This document shows positions 34,847 to 43,900 of a stretch of 64,000 bases of DNA, piece after piece. The position numbers and the translations under genes were made by a program. Position 1 is the first letter of the stretch. Each line of letters opens with the position of its first letter. The notes under the pieces were generated by a model. That model had not been told where the DNA came from and searched no databases. It saw nothing but the letters and a program-made list of their open reading frames with translations. The stretch covers positions 248,001 to 312,000 of the forward strand of contig NZ_LZYB01000002.1 of assembly GCF_001677335.1 (NCBI RefSeq), read 5' to 3'. This DNA comes from Erythrobacter dokdonensis DSW-74. Its GTDB lineage: Bacteria > Pseudomonadota > Alphaproteobacteria > Sphingomonadales > Sphingomonadaceae.

Positions 34847-36079
34847 CTAACCGCCTCCGATCCCGCATTCGCCCAGCACCGCGTCGATCTGCTTGGCGAC
34901 GCCGAAGAACCCGGCCTTGGCGTGTGGCCAGGTGGCACGGTGGAGCGGGGCGAGGAGGGTGGTAACGCGGCCCTGCCGCTGCAGCTCCGCCAGTCTGGGA
35001 GCAAGCGCATCGCGGGTCCATCCGGCAGGCAGCCATGGCAGCGCCACGCGTTCCACATCCGCTTCGGCGAGCAGCGCTTCGATCGGCTCTCCGGCGCGCC
35101 ATTGCATCGACGGACACCCGAAGGCGGCAGCAGCCTCGGTCAGGCCGCTCTCCATCGCTCCCGCAGTGAACGCTCGCGCCGGCGAGCCTGTCACTCCTGG
35201 CGAACGCGCCTCGGGACGGGTTGCGCCGATCACCAGAGCAGGACGCGCCGGGAGGATAAGCGGCGCGTGATGCGCTGCCTCGTCGTGTAGCAGCAGGGCG
35301 AAAGGCTGGGCGAGATCGGCAGTGGTAACAGGGGGCGGCAGGTCGGGCAGGCGGCGCGGATGTTCGACCGGCTCGGTCATCGGCGCGGCGTTCTCTGCAA
35401 GCCCCTCGGCCGTCAGCGGGCCATCCGCGCGCCCGGCGGTGAAGCGTGCGATGTTGTCGGGCCGGGCGAGGTAGTGCTTGCCCTTGGTATGCAGCCCCGC
35501 CACCCAGCGCCACGACAACGTGTTCGATGCCGCATCGCCATCCATCAGGTGCCGCAGGAAGAAATCCGCACCCAGCTGCCAGTCGAGCTTGAGGGTGAAG
35601 ATCCAGATGCTGGCAAACCACATCCGCGCATGATTGTGGAGGTAGCCGGTCTCCACCAACTCGCGCGCCCAAACGTCGAAAGCTTCTATGCCGGTGCGCC
35701 CTTCGGTGGCCTCTCCATAGGCGGTGCACAATCCGGCATTGCGCTCCAGTGCGGCCAGAGCATCGTCACGGCCGGCAAGGTAGCTTGTCCATATCGACGG
35801 GCGCTGTTCGAGATAGCCCTTGAAATAGATCCGCCAGAAGACCTCCGCGATGAACTTTTCGGCTGCGCGCGGGCTGTGCTGTTCGAGCACTGCGCAAAGC
35901 ACTTCGGCCTCTCCCAGCAGCCCGGCGTGAAGCCATGGCGAGAGCTGCGAGACGTTGTCGCGCCCGCCCCGGGCAGGGCCATGGTCGTGATTGCGCTGCT
36001 CGGCATAGCTGCGCCCGGCGAGCGGCAGGAAGCTGGCGAGACGCTCAAGGCCGCGCGCGCGGGTCGGGTTCCAGTCCAT
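34847..36079 (-). CDS. Photolyase/cryptochrome-like FAD protein with swapped domain order
   Basis: This 410-aa protein begins directly with the FAD-binding helical region of photolyases: SYAEQRNHDHGPARGGRDNVSQLSPWLHAGLL, EVFWRIYFKGYLEQRP, ETGYLHNHARMWFAS, LDWQLGADFFLRHLMDGDAASNTLSWRWVAGLHTKG. After about residue 245 an alpha/beta region follows (ALLLHDEAAHHAPLILPARPALVIG, LTEAAAAFGCPSMQWRAGEPIEALLAEADVERVALPWLPAG) that resembles the antenna domain normally found at the N-terminus. DNA repair or light sensing is likely, but not proven. I start at ATG 36079 (MDWNPTRARG); ATG 36106 is also in frame and would leave only 38 bases to the divergent gene. Confidence 0.75.
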   Translation of the reverse strand: MDWNPTRARGLERLASFLPLAGRSYAEQRNHDHGPARGGRDNVSQLSPWLHAGLLGEAEVLCAVLEQHSPRAAEKFIAEVFWRIYFKGYLEQRPSIWTSYLAGRDDALAALERNAGLCTAYGEATEGRTGIEAFDVWARELVETGYLHNHARMWFASIWIFTLKLDWQLGADFFLRHLMDGDAASNTLSWRWVAGLHTKGKHYLARPDNIARFTAGRADGPLTAEGLAENAAPMTEPVEHPRRLPDLPPPVTTADLAQPFALLLHDEAAHHAPLILPARPALVIGATRPEARSPGVTGSPARAFTAGAMESGLTEAAAAFGCPSMQWRAGEPIEALLAEADVERVALPWLPAGWTRDALAPRLAELQRQGRVTTLLAPLHRATWPHAKAGFFGVAKQIDAVLGECGIGGG

Positions 36080-36144
36080 GCGCGCCCAACCCCTTGGCCC
36101 GTGCATGGTTCCGTCCTATCCTCCGGCAAGGAGGAGAAACCGTC

Positions 36145-36573
36145 ATGATCTGTCGCCCCTGCGCTCTTGCCGCGCTACTGCTTGCCCTGTCGGCCTGCAC
36201 CTCCGGCAATGATGCAATCGATCCCGAGGGCAAGACCTTCGATGCGGTGGCAACGGATGAGGTGGTGACGCTTCTGGGCAACGAGCCGTTCTGGAACACG
36301 CGCATCGATGGTGATGAGGCGTTGTGGGCCACGCCGGAAAATCCGGATGGCACGCGCTTTGCCGTTAGCCGCTTTTCCGGGAACAACGGGCTGGGCTTTT
36401 CCGGGACCTTGGCGGGCGAGGCCTTCACCGCCACGCTCACGCCGGGCACCTGCAACGATACCATGAGCGACCGTAGCTATCCCTTCGTCGCCACTATCGC
36501 TTTGGGCGGTGAGACATTGGAAGGTTGCGGCTATACGGACAGGCAGCCGTTTACCGGCGATCCTGCGCCCTGA
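36145..36573 (+). CDS. COG3650-like lipoprotein
   Basis: This 142-aa protein has a lipobox LSAC with Cys18. The following domain (TLLGNEPFWNTRIDGDEALWATPEN, RFSGNNGLGFSGTLAGEAFTATLTPGTCNDTMSDRSYPFVATIALGGETLEGCGY) matches the pattern of the COG3650 small lipoprotein family. Its two Cys (PGTC, EGCG) probably pair. Function is unknown. The ribosome site AAGGAGGAG is strong. Confidence 0.75.
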   Translation: MICRPCALAALLLALSACTSGNDAIDPEGKTFDAVATDEVVTLLGNEPFWNTRIDGDEALWATPENPDGTRFAVSRFSGNNGLGFSGTLAGEAFTATLTPGTCNDTMSDRSYPFVATIALGGETLEGCGYTDRQPFTGDPAP

Positions 36574-36600
36574 GGCGCTCTCAGAAGGGGGAGAAAGCCC

Positions 36601-37008
36601 ATGTCCATCACCGGAGGCTGCCTGTGCGGCAAGGTGCGCTATTCCTGCGCCGCCGATCCGCTGCTTTGCGTCACCTGCCATTGCAAGAACTGTCAGCGCC
36701 AGGCGGGCAGCAGCCTGTCGGTGATCATCGGCGTACCCGAGGATGCGGTGAGCTTCGAGGGCGAACTTGCCACGTACAACGACACGGGCGACAGCGGCGC
36801 GACGGTACGGCGGCAGTTCTGCCCCAATTGCGGATCGCCGGTGTTCACCCGCGTCGAGAGCCCGCCGGGAATGATGTTCATCAAGGCCGGGACGCTGGAC
36901 GATACCAGCATCCTGAAGCCCGCCTTCCACTGCTATACCAAGAGCAAGCAGGACTGGGTCGATCTGGGCGATATTCCCGGTTTCGAGACGGTACCCCAGG
37001 GGCTTTAG
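36601..37008 (+). CDS. GFA-family zinc protein
   Basis: This 135-aa Mss4-like zinc-binding protein has the GFA cysteine set: Cys7/Cys9 (GGCLCG), Cys26/Cys28/Cys31 (CHCKNC) and Cys75/Cys78 (FCPNCGSP). The family includes glutathione-dependent formaldehyde-activating enzyme homologues, but most members have unknown substrates. It starts 27 bases after the lipoprotein gene and may be co-transcribed with it. Confidence 0.88.
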   Translation: MSITGGCLCGKVRYSCAADPLLCVTCHCKNCQRQAGSSLSVIIGVPEDAVSFEGELATYNDTGDSGATVRRQFCPNCGSPVFTRVESPPGMMFIKAGTLDDTSILKPAFHCYTKSKQDWVDLGDIPGFETVPQGL

Positions 37009-37016
37009 GCCCGGCT

Positions 37017-38486
37017 TTAGAACAGACCGGGTAACTCGCGCTGTGCAGGGGTGGGCCGGTCCGGCTGGAGCGGCTGGCGTTCCGGCAGGTCGAGACCGAT
37101 CCGCATGCGCTGGCTCTGGGTCATTCCGGTTGCGCTGATATCCCCGGCAGCCGAACTGATTGCAGTGCACGAGCGTCCGGCAAGGAAATCAAGCGCTGCC
37201 GCGATCGAGGCTTCGCGGGGGTCGCCAAGCGGGCGCGAAAGGTCATCCCCTGCGCGGCAGGTATTGGGCACCACACTGGCCAGACCCGTGAAATATTCGC
37301 CCTCGTCATCGGCATTGACGGTCTGGAACGTCACCGCACGCACCCTGAGGTCGCAGGCGGCAAGGTCGAACCCGAACTGGCCGACCGGTTTGCCAAAGGT
37401 GTTCGCACCCACCAGCGCCATGTTGTTGCCGAGATAGGGGATCATCGAATTGGTCACCAGCTCGCTCGCCGATGCGCTTGCACCGGTCGTGATGAAGGCG
37501 ATACGGGTCGGAGTGATCGCGTTGGCCTCGCTCCGGAACACGCGCGTCTGGTTGTCGCCCGCCTTCGATGCCCGCAGCACTGTCTTGCTCCATACCTGTC
37601 CGGTCAGGCCCTGTCCCATCAGGTCGCCCAAGGTGTCAGCAACGTCGACTAGGCCGCCGCCATTATATCTGAGGTCGATGATGAGCTCGCTCACACCCTC
37701 GGCACCGAACTGTCCGAAGGCATTGCGCAGCTGGTTGGCGGCATCGGCGACGATGAAGGTTCTGAGATTGAGATACCCGACCCGCTTGCCACCCTCGTTG
37801 ATGATCAGGGCGCCATAGCGGTCCGAGATCGGATCGAGCGCGAAATCGGTCTTGGTGATGCTGCGCTCGATGGTCGGGCCGCTGGGCTGGGTGAAGCGCA
37901 GCACGCGGGTGGTGCCGGCGGTCGAGGGGCCAAGCGCGTTGATCACTGCCTGCGGTCCACCGCTTGACATCAGGCTGGAGACGCTTTGCAGGTTGGCGCT
38001 CGATGTGCCGATTGCGGTGATCTCGCTGCCCCGGTCGAGACCCGCTGCCAGGCCGTTGGCACCTTCATAGGCCTCGGTAACGAATACCCGGTTGGCCTGA
38101 CTGTCGAAAAACAGACGGATGCCGAAGCCGGCGCTCGCGCCCGAATTGATCAGCGCGTTTTCCTCCGCGATCGAGGTTGCGAAGGTGAAGAAGCGGTCGC
38201 GGTTCTGAGCGCGCGCCGGGGCCACGCGGGCATCGAGATAATCGTTGAGGTCGTTGAAGGCCGCCGGGTTGGCGTTGGCAAGCAGGCTGGGGAACAGGTA
38301 CCATTCGTTCAGCACGCTGTCGGCAAAATCCTGCTGAGCACGCAAGGAGCAAGCGGTGTTGGTTGGCGTCGGCGTGGGCGCGGGGGTCGGGTTTACGGCG
38401 ACCGGGGGGGCTGATGAACCGCCCCCTCCGCAGCCAACGAGAGCACAGGCCAGAACAGCGCTAAGAGCGGTACGAGCAACTTTCAT
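37017..38486 (-). CDS. S41-family C-terminal-processing peptidase, lipoprotein
   Basis: This 489-aa protein has a lipobox LVGC with Cys19 followed by a Gly/Ser/Pro-rich linker (GGGGSSAPPVAVNPTPAPTPTPT). A degenerate PDZ-like part (about 105-190, FGIRLFFDSQANRVFVTEAYEGANGLAAGLDRGSEITAI) precedes the S41 domain. Catalytic Ser is in TTGASASASELVTNSM and Lys in ANTFGKPVGQ; ELIIDLRYNGGGLVDVADTLGDLMG is the family core. It probably degrades or trims envelope proteins. ATG 38486 is chosen at the lipoprotein signal. Confidence 0.88.
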   Translation of the reverse strand: MKVARTALSAVLACALVGCGGGGSSAPPVAVNPTPAPTPTPTNTACSLRAQQDFADSVLNEWYLFPSLLANANPAAFNDLNDYLDARVAPARAQNRDRFFTFATSIAEENALINSGASAGFGIRLFFDSQANRVFVTEAYEGANGLAAGLDRGSEITAIGTSSANLQSVSSLMSSGGPQAVINALGPSTAGTTRVLRFTQPSGPTIERSITKTDFALDPISDRYGALIINEGGKRVGYLNLRTFIVADAANQLRNAFGQFGAEGVSELIIDLRYNGGGLVDVADTLGDLMGQGLTGQVWSKTVLRASKAGDNQTRVFRSEANAITPTRIAFITTGASASASELVTNSMIPYLGNNMALVGANTFGKPVGQFGFDLAACDLRVRAVTFQTVNADDEGEYFTGLASVVPNTCRAGDDLSRPLGDPREASIAAALDFLAGRSCTAISSAAGDISATGMTQSQRMRIGLDLPERQPLQPDRPTPAQRELPGLF

Positions 38487-38738
38487 GGGGAGATGCGACT
38501 CCGGATAGTGATGGGTTGGAGCTGTGACTTGTCTGAAGTCCTCCGGATACGTCGTGGATGCAATGTCTGGCAACCGAGGGCAAGAACCTGCACGCGATCT
38601 GCCCAAAAATGGCCCGCCTACGTGTTATTTTTGCCTGCTTTTGCTGGGTTTTCCTCAGAAACCGGCGAAAACCCCTTTCCCGCGTCTCGTTTCTCGCCGC
38701 CGATGGGACTAGCAAAGGGGCGATGAAACGGCAGAATC

Positions 38739-39329
38739 ATGACTGAATTTCCCGCCTGGCTTGCCTCGCATGTACCCGCGCCCGCCCGCCATCCCGGCCT
38801 TGCGGTGGCTGCGCTCGGCGCTGCACAGACGCTCGGGCGCGGTGGTTTTGCGCTGACCAGCCCGGCCTTCGGTGCGGGCGAGGAACTGGATGCCAGTTTC
38901 ACTGCGGGGGAAGAGGATGCCGTGGCTCCGCCGCTCGAATGGAGCGCGCCGCCGCCCGGATCGCAGGAACTGGTGATCGTGGTGGAGGAAGCCTCGGCCA
39001 AGGGAGCGGACCCTGCGTGCCACTGGCTCGTGTGGGGCCTGGCCGGCCAGCGCGGCAAGCTGCTCGAGGGCGAGGTCCCGCCGCGCACCGGCAAAAACGC
39101 TTTCGGCAATTCCGAATGGTTGCTGCCCGACCCGCCCGAAGGCGAGACGCGCCACTACCTGTTCCAGATTTTCGCGACCGACCTGCCACTGGTGCTGATG
39201 CCGGGGGCAAGCCGCGCGGAACTGCTCGCATCATTGCAAGGGACAATTACAGCCTGCGCAGTGCTCCACGCCACTTTTACCGGTGGCACACAGGACGATG
39301 ATGCGGACTGGGACGACGACGATTTTTGA
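38739..39329 (+). CDS. PEBP/YbhB-family protein
   Basis: This 196-aa phosphatidylethanolamine-binding-like (YbhB/YbcL) protein has FALTSPAFGAGEELDASFTAGEEDAVAPPLEWSAPPPGSQELVIVVEE, CHWLVWGLAG, the NAFGNSEWLLPDPPEGETRHYLFQIFA core and an acidic tail (DDDADWDDDDF). Bacterial members have unclear function. It carries no export signal. It starts 253 bases from the divergent peptidase gene. Confidence 0.85.
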   Translation: MTEFPAWLASHVPAPARHPGLAVAALGAAQTLGRGGFALTSPAFGAGEELDASFTAGEEDAVAPPLEWSAPPPGSQELVIVVEEASAKGADPACHWLVWGLAGQRGKLLEGEVPPRTGKNAFGNSEWLLPDPPEGETRHYLFQIFATDLPLVLMPGASRAELLASLQGTITACAVLHATFTGGTQDDDADWDDDDF

Positions 39330-39359
39330 GTAACCTGCCACAAGACAAGGGAGTAGATG

Positions 39360-39611
39360 ATGGCTGGCACTACCAACGCACTGCAGAAGCCGGTGCAACT
39401 TTCCGGTGAACTCGAAGCGCTGATCGGCAAGGGTCCGATGACCCGCGCCCAGGTGACTTCGAAGGTCTGGGACTACATCAAGGCCAATGGCCTGCAGGAC
39501 AGCAAGGACAAGCGTCAGATCAATCCTGACGCCAAGCTCGGCGCTGTGATCGGCAAGGACCAGATCTCGATGTTCAAGATGACGGCTGCGGTTTCCAAGC
39601 ACCTCAGCTAA
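39360..39611 (+). CDS. SWIB/MDM2-domain protein
   Basis: This 83-aa protein is almost entirely a SWIB domain (LSGELEALIGKGPMTRAQVTSKVWDYIKANGLQDSKDKRQINPDAKLGAVIGKDQISMFKMTAAVSKHL). Such stand-alone domains occur in several bacterial groups including chlamydiae and alphaproteobacteria, and are linked to chromatin or DNA topology. ATG ATG occurs at 39357 and 39360; the second has better spacing to AAGGGAG. A GGCGCC-based hairpin (39619-39635) follows the stop. Confidence 0.88.
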   Translation: MAGTTNALQKPVQLSGELEALIGKGPMTRAQVTSKVWDYIKANGLQDSKDKRQINPDAKLGAVIGKDQISMFKMTAAVSKHLS

Positions 39612-39651
39612 GCGGCCGGGCGCCTTTGCGGCGCCTTGTCACCAACACACA

Positions 39652-39903
39652 TCAGCGGCGTGCGATCCGGTAGGGTCCGCGCCGCTTTTGTATGGGCGCT
39701 CCTTTCCAGCTGAGTGCGATCGCCCCGCTCTCGAGCAGCCTGTCGGCGGCGGCGTGGATAAGGTCCATCTGACCCCGCCAGTTGCCGTGTGGGCCGGCGA
39801 GACGCCGCGCTGCCTCGCTGGGGCAGATGGTTGTGCCTCGCGCGCGTTCGGCCAGCAGTGTCAGGATCGCTTCCTCGGCTGGGCTCAAGCCTGTGGCTCC
39901 CAT
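39652..39903 (-). CDS. DUF3253-domain protein
   Basis: This 83-aa winged-helix-like protein has EEAILTLLAERARGTTICPSEAARRLAGPHGNWRGQMDLIHAAADRLLESGAIALSWKGAPIQKRRGPYRIARR, matching the DUF3253 pattern (CPSEAAR, W-x2-M, GPYRI). Function is unknown. Its start lies inside the end of the upstream cupin gene (19-base overlap), so translation is probably coupled. Confidence 0.8.
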   Translation of the reverse strand: MGATGLSPAEEAILTLLAERARGTTICPSEAARRLAGPHGNWRGQMDLIHAAADRLLESGAIALSWKGAPIQKRRGPYRIARR

Positions 39904-40328
39904 CCTTCAGGCGCGAGTGTGAAGCCGGCAAAGTCGAACCCCGGCACCACCACGCAGGAGACAAGGGTATAGCCGTGTTGCGGCTCGCCGAAGGGACGGG
40001 CCGCCTGCCATTCGTCCTTCGCAACCAGTCCCTGCAATTGCTGGCCGGTTGCGATGTCCTTGCCTAGAGTGACCGTGCGCACCGGCCCGGCATCGCTCGC
40101 CGCAAGGCGCAATTCAAGCGGATCGCCCGCCTGCCACAGCCACAGTTCGGACGCATCGACCCGGTGCCAGTGCGAAGCCTCGCCCGCTCGCAGGAGAAAG
40201 ATGATCGCCGTGCCGCCCGCGCGCCCGTCCGCGCCGGGTTCGCCGCGCCAGGTTTCCTTGTACCAGCCCCCTTCTGGGTGGGGGGCGAGGCCCAATTGTT
40301 CAATCATTGCAGCCGCGCTATCACCCAT
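39885..40328 (-). CDS. DUF985-like cupin protein
   Basis: This 147-aa protein has [47 protein letters not shown] and [27 protein letters not shown], the cupin DUF985 pattern with the metal-site-like HWHR. It probably binds a small ligand; activity is unknown. ATG 40328 has AAGGA seven bases upstream; ATG 40334 is too close to it. Confidence 0.8.
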   Translation of the reverse strand: MGDSAAAMIEQLGLAPHPEGGWYKETWRGEPGADGRAGGTAIIFLLRAGEASHWHRVDASELWLWQAGDPLELRLAASDAGPVRTVTLGKDIATGQQLQGLVAKDEWQAARPFGEPQHGYTLVSCVVVPGFDFAGFTLAPEGWEPQA

Positions 40329-40380
40329 CAGCATATCCTTGCCTGTCTGTGCGGGCGCTCTAGCTTCGGGAACCTCGCCC

Positions 40381-41670
40381 ATGCAACTTTTCGTCTCCTC
40401 GCGAACCGTGCTCGCCGCTGCGCTGATGCTGTCAGCCCCGCTCGCCGCGCAGCAGATCGATCCGGCCGAGGAGACAGCAAAGGCCGCGCTTGAAGTCGCG
40501 CCGGTGTTTGACGGGCACAATGACGTGCCCAACCAGCTGCGTTCGCGTCGCGCCAACCAGATCGCCACCTTCGATTTCACGGACACCACCGACACCGGCG
40601 AGGACCACCCAGAAGGCCGCGCGTTGCACACCGATCTCGCCCGGCTGAATGAGGGGAAGGTGGGAGCGCAGTTCTGGTCGGTCTACGTGCCCTCCAACCC
40701 CGAAGAGGCCGAGGCGGTGCAGCAGGTGATCGAGCAGATCGATGTCACACGGCGCCTGATCGCCCGATATCCGGGCGCATTGCGCTTCGCGACGACCGCT
40801 GACGAGGTCGAAACCGCCATGGGCGAGGGCAAGATCGCCTCCTTGCTGGGCATGGAGGGCGGCCACTCGATCGGATCGAGCCTTGCGGTGCTGCGCCAGC
40901 TTTACGCTCTGGGCGCGCGCTACATGACGCTCACGCATAACAGCAATACGCCCTGGGCCGATGCGGCCACCGACACGCCGGTGCATGGCGGCCTCAGTGA
41001 CTTCGGCAAGGACGTGGTGCGCGAGATGAACCGGCTGGGGATGCTGGTCGATCTTTCCCATGTGAGCGAGGCGACCATGCTCGATGCCATCGACGTGGCC
41101 AAGGCACCGGTGATCTTCAGCCACTCCGGCGCGCGGGCGATCAACGGGCATCCGCGCAACGTGCCCGACAGCGTTCTCAGGCGCCTGCCCTATAATGGCG
41201 GCATCGTGATGGTCGTGGCGCTGCCCGGATTTCTCAACGAGGAACGCCGTCAGTGGAATGCGAGGCGCGAGGCCGAAGCAGCGCGGCTGAAGGCGCTGTT
41301 CCAGGGTCAGCCCGAAGCCGTTGCTGAGGCCATGGTAGCGTGGGACAAGGCGAACCCCGAACCTGCGACAACGATCGGACACATGGCCGACCATATCGAC
41401 CACATCCGCGAGGTCGCGGGAGTGGAATCGATTGGCATCGGCGGGGATTTCGACGGGATGCCGACAGGGCCCGTCGGGTTCGAGGATGTGCGCGGCTACC
41501 CGGCTCTGTTCGCAGAGCTCGCTCGGCGCGGCTATTCGCAAGCCGAGTTGGAGATGATCGCGAGCCGCAACGCGATCAGGGTAATGCGCGCCGCCGAGGC
41601 CTATGCAGCGAGTGTGCGCGACATGCCGCCGATCGAGGCTCTGATCGGCCAGCCTGCGACGGCGCAGTAA
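40381..41670 (+). CDS. Membrane dipeptidase (peptidase family M19), exported
   Basis: This 429-aa zinc dipeptidase has a signal peptide ([23 protein letters not shown]). Metal ligands include His46 and Asp48 (DGHNDVP), the bridging Glu in [12 protein letters not shown], the His in VDLSHVSE and in [15 protein letters not shown], and GGDFDGMP near the C-terminus. M19 enzymes cleave dipeptides, including some with D-residues, in the periplasm. Confidence 0.93.
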   Translation: MQLFVSSRTVLAAALMLSAPLAAQQIDPAEETAKAALEVAPVFDGHNDVPNQLRSRRANQIATFDFTDTTDTGEDHPEGRALHTDLARLNEGKVGAQFWSVYVPSNPEEAEAVQQVIEQIDVTRRLIARYPGALRFATTADEVETAMGEGKIASLLGMEGGHSIGSSLAVLRQLYALGARYMTLTHNSNTPWADAATDTPVHGGLSDFGKDVVREMNRLGMLVDLSHVSEATMLDAIDVAKAPVIFSHSGARAINGHPRNVPDSVLRRLPYNGGIVMVVALPGFLNEERRQWNARREAEAARLKALFQGQPEAVAEAMVAWDKANPEPATTIGHMADHIDHIREVAGVESIGIGGDFDGMPTGPVGFEDVRGYPALFAELARRGYSQAELEMIASRNAIRVMRAAEAYAASVRDMPPIEALIGQPATAQ

Positions 41671-41832
41671 TCAGTGCGCCGCGCGGGCGAGCGCGGGTAT
41701 GATCCACACGAGGCTCATCGCGATCACCGCGAAACCCAAGCTGAAGGCCAGTACATAGCGCAGGCCCGTGTTGCTGACTGCCCCGCGAGCAGCTTCGTCG
41801 CTGATCTGGGTTGACGTGTTCTGATCTGTCAT
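41671..41832 (-). CDS. Small single-span membrane protein
   Basis: This 53-aa protein (MTDQNTSTQISDEAARGAVSN...) has one membrane helix (TGLRYVLAFSLGFAVIAMSLVWIIPAL) with the short tail outside. It starts at ATG 41832 after GGGGAGAGCGGC. It lies downstream of dapD on the same strand, behind a long palindrome. No function is known. Confidence 0.6.
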   Translation of the reverse strand: MTDQNTSTQISDEAARGAVSNTGLRYVLAFSLGFAVIAMSLVWIIPALARAAH

Positions 41833-41851
41833 TGCCGCTCTCCCCGTTGTT

Positions 41852-41886
41852 ATTGCCGTAACGGAAAGACTTTCCGTTACGGCAAT
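41852..41886. repeat. Perfect 17-bp inverted repeat between dapD and a small gene
   Basis: ATTGCCGTAACGGAAAG (41852-41868) is repeated in inverted form at 41870-41886 with a single base between. No T-run follows on either strand. It could be an operator or the hairpin ending dapD transcription, and it lies 20 bases upstream of the small membrane-protein start. Confidence 0.8.
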
Positions 41887-41914
41887 CAACGTCAGGGCGC
41901 GTGCAAGGTTCCGG

Positions 41915-42751
41915 TCAGTCTCTGAGCAACTCGTTGATGCCGGTTTTCGAACGGGTCTGCGCATCGACCGTCTTGACGATCACGGCACAGTACAGGCTCG
42001 GCCCCATCGTGCCGTCGGGCAGTTCCTTGCCGGGCATCGATCCGGGGACGACCACCGAATAGGGTGGCACCTCGCCGCGGTGGATCTCGCCGGTTTCGCG
42101 GTTCACGATCTTGGTCGAGGCGCCGAGATAGACCCCCATCGACAGAACGGCGCCTTCGCCCACGCGCACGCCTTCGGCGACCTCGGCACGGGCGCCGATG
42201 AAGGCATTATCACCGATGATGACGGGTTCGGCCTGCAGCGGTTCGAGCACCCCGCCGATTCCCGCGCCGCCCGAAATATGGACGTTCGCGCCGATCTGGG
42301 CACACGAACCGACGGTGGCCCAGGTGTCGATCATGGTGTTTTCGCCGACATAGGCACCGATGTTGACGAAGCTCGGCATCAGCACCGCACCCTTGCCGAT
42401 GAAGCTGCCGCGCCGCACCACTGCGCCCGGTACCGCGCGAAAACCGGCCTCGCGAAAGCGGCTGTCGCCCCAGCCGGCAAATTTCAGCGGCACCTTGTCG
42501 AAGGCGGACTCGCCAGCGGCACCAAATTCCATCACGCGGTTGTCGTTGAGGCGGAAGGATAGCAGCACGGCCTTCTTGAGCCACTGGTTCACTTTCCAGC
42601 CCCCGTTCCCGTCCGGCTCGGCAACTCGAGCCTCGCCGCAGTCGAGCATGGCGAGGGCATCGCTTACCGCATGGCGCAGTTCGTTGGTGGAGGTGAGGTC
42701 AGCGCGGTTCTCCCAAGCCTCCTCAATGACGGGGATCAGGTTTTCACTCAT
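41915..42751 (-). CDS. dapD: Tetrahydrodipicolinate N-succinyltransferase
   Basis: This 278-aa enzyme catalyses N-succinylation of tetrahydrodipicolinate in lysine/diaminopimelate synthesis. The left-handed beta-helix is visible as hexapeptide repeats ([83 protein letters not shown]). ATG 42751 ([13 protein letters not shown]) is preceded by CCGGAGAAAC; a longer frame to 42814 has no family similarity. Confidence 0.95.
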   Translation of the reverse strand: MSENLIPVIEEAWENRADLTSTNELRHAVSDALAMLDCGEARVAEPDGNGGWKVNQWLKKAVLLSFRLNDNRVMEFGAAGESAFDKVPLKFAGWGDSRFREAGFRAVPGAVVRRGSFIGKGAVLMPSFVNIGAYVGENTMIDTWATVGSCAQIGANVHISGGAGIGGVLEPLQAEPVIIGDNAFIGARAEVAEGVRVGEGAVLSMGVYLGASTKIVNRETGEIHRGEVPPYSVVVPGSMPGKELPDGTMGPSLYCAVIVKTVDAQTRSKTGINELLRD

Positions 42752-42817
42752 GGTGTTTCTCCGGCGCGGATTGGACGTTTGCGCGCTGCTAGCCCCGCCG
42801 GACAGGCTCGGCAATGC

Positions 42818-43900
42818 CTAACCCTTCATCCCCGCCGCAAGTGCGAACTGGTAGGCCCGCTCGGCCAGCGGACGAACCCGCTCGCTCATGGCCTGTGCAT
42901 GGGCGCTTGACGCGGTGCCGTCGATCACGCGCTTCTTGATGCCCTGCATGATCCCCGCAAGCCGGAACAGGTTATAGGCGAAATACCAGTCCATCGGCGG
43001 CACGGGGTATCCGGTGCGCGCGACGTAGCGTTCCACCGCTTCTTCCTGCGAGGGGATTCCAAGCGCTTCTATGTCCAGACCAAGCAGCCCGGCGCGGCCA
43101 TCGGCCGGGTTGTGCCAGTTGAGCATCAGGTAGCTGAAATCGGCAATCGGATCGCCCAGCGTCGACAGTTCCCAGTCGAGCACCGCGATGATGCGGCTTT
43201 CCGTCTTGTGAAAGATGACATTGTCGAGCCGGTAATCGCCATGCACCACGCTCGATGCGTTCTGCGGTGGGATGGTTTCAGGCAGCCATGCGATCAGGCG
43301 CTCCATTTCCGGCATGTGCTCGGTTTCGGAGAGCTTGTACTGCTTGGTCCAGCGGGCGATCTGGCGGGCGCAGTAATCGGTCGGCTTGCCATAATCGCCC
43401 ATGCCGATTTCCTGCGGATCGTTGCGGTGCAGATCGGCCATGGTGTCGATCAGCGCGTGGTAATGCGCGCGGCGTTCATCCGGGGTCATGCCCGGCAGCG
43501 CGCCGTTCCACAGCGAGCGGCCATCGGCGAGGCTCATCACGAAGAATTTCGAGCCGATCACATCCGGGTCTTCGCACAGGCCATAGGTGCGCGGCACGGG
43601 AAATCCGGTGGGATAAAGCCCGGTCATCGCCGCATATTCGCGGTCGACCGCATGCGCGCTGGGCAGCAGCTTGCCGAAGGGCTGGCGGCGCAGCACGTAG
43701 CTCGCGCCCGGCGTGTCGATCCGGTAGGTCGGGTTCGACTGGCCGCCCTTGAACTTGGTGTAGCTGATCGGGCCGGCGAAGCCTTCGACATTGGCTTCGA
43801 ACCACCGCGTCAGGCTGTCGAGGTCAAGCGCGTCCTTCTCGGTCACTTCGACCGTGCCGACCATTTCCTTGTCGAAATCGATTTCGTTCGTTTCTGGCAT
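42818..43900 (-). CDS. Phosphotransferase, ACAD10/11 N-terminal-domain type
   Basis: This 360-aa aminoglycoside-phosphotransferase-fold protein has GGQSNPTYRI (nucleotide-binding loop), YVLRRQP (Lys/Arg strand), the catalytic loop HGDYRLDNVIFH and the metal motif DWELSTLGDPIADFSY. In animals this domain is fused to acyl-CoA dehydrogenase in ACAD10/11, where it phosphorylates 4-hydroxyacyl-CoAs. The neighbouring acyl-CoA dehydrogenase gene supports the same role. Its start overlaps the alcohol dehydrogenase stop (TGATG), so it is coupled. Confidence 0.88.
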   Translation of the reverse strand: MPETNEIDFDKEMVGTVEVTEKDALDLDSLTRWFEANVEGFAGPISYTKFKGGQSNPTYRIDTPGASYVLRRQPFGKLLPSAHAVDREYAAMTGLYPTGFPVPRTYGLCEDPDVIGSKFFVMSLADGRSLWNGALPGMTPDERRAHYHALIDTMADLHRNDPQEIGMGDYGKPTDYCARQIARWTKQYKLSETEHMPEMERLIAWLPETIPPQNASSVVHGDYRLDNVIFHKTESRIIAVLDWELSTLGDPIADFSYLMLNWHNPADGRAGLLGLDIEALGIPSQEEAVERYVARTGYPVPPMDWYFAYNLFRLAGIMQGIKKRVIDGTASSAHAQAMSERVRPLAERAYQFALAAGMKG

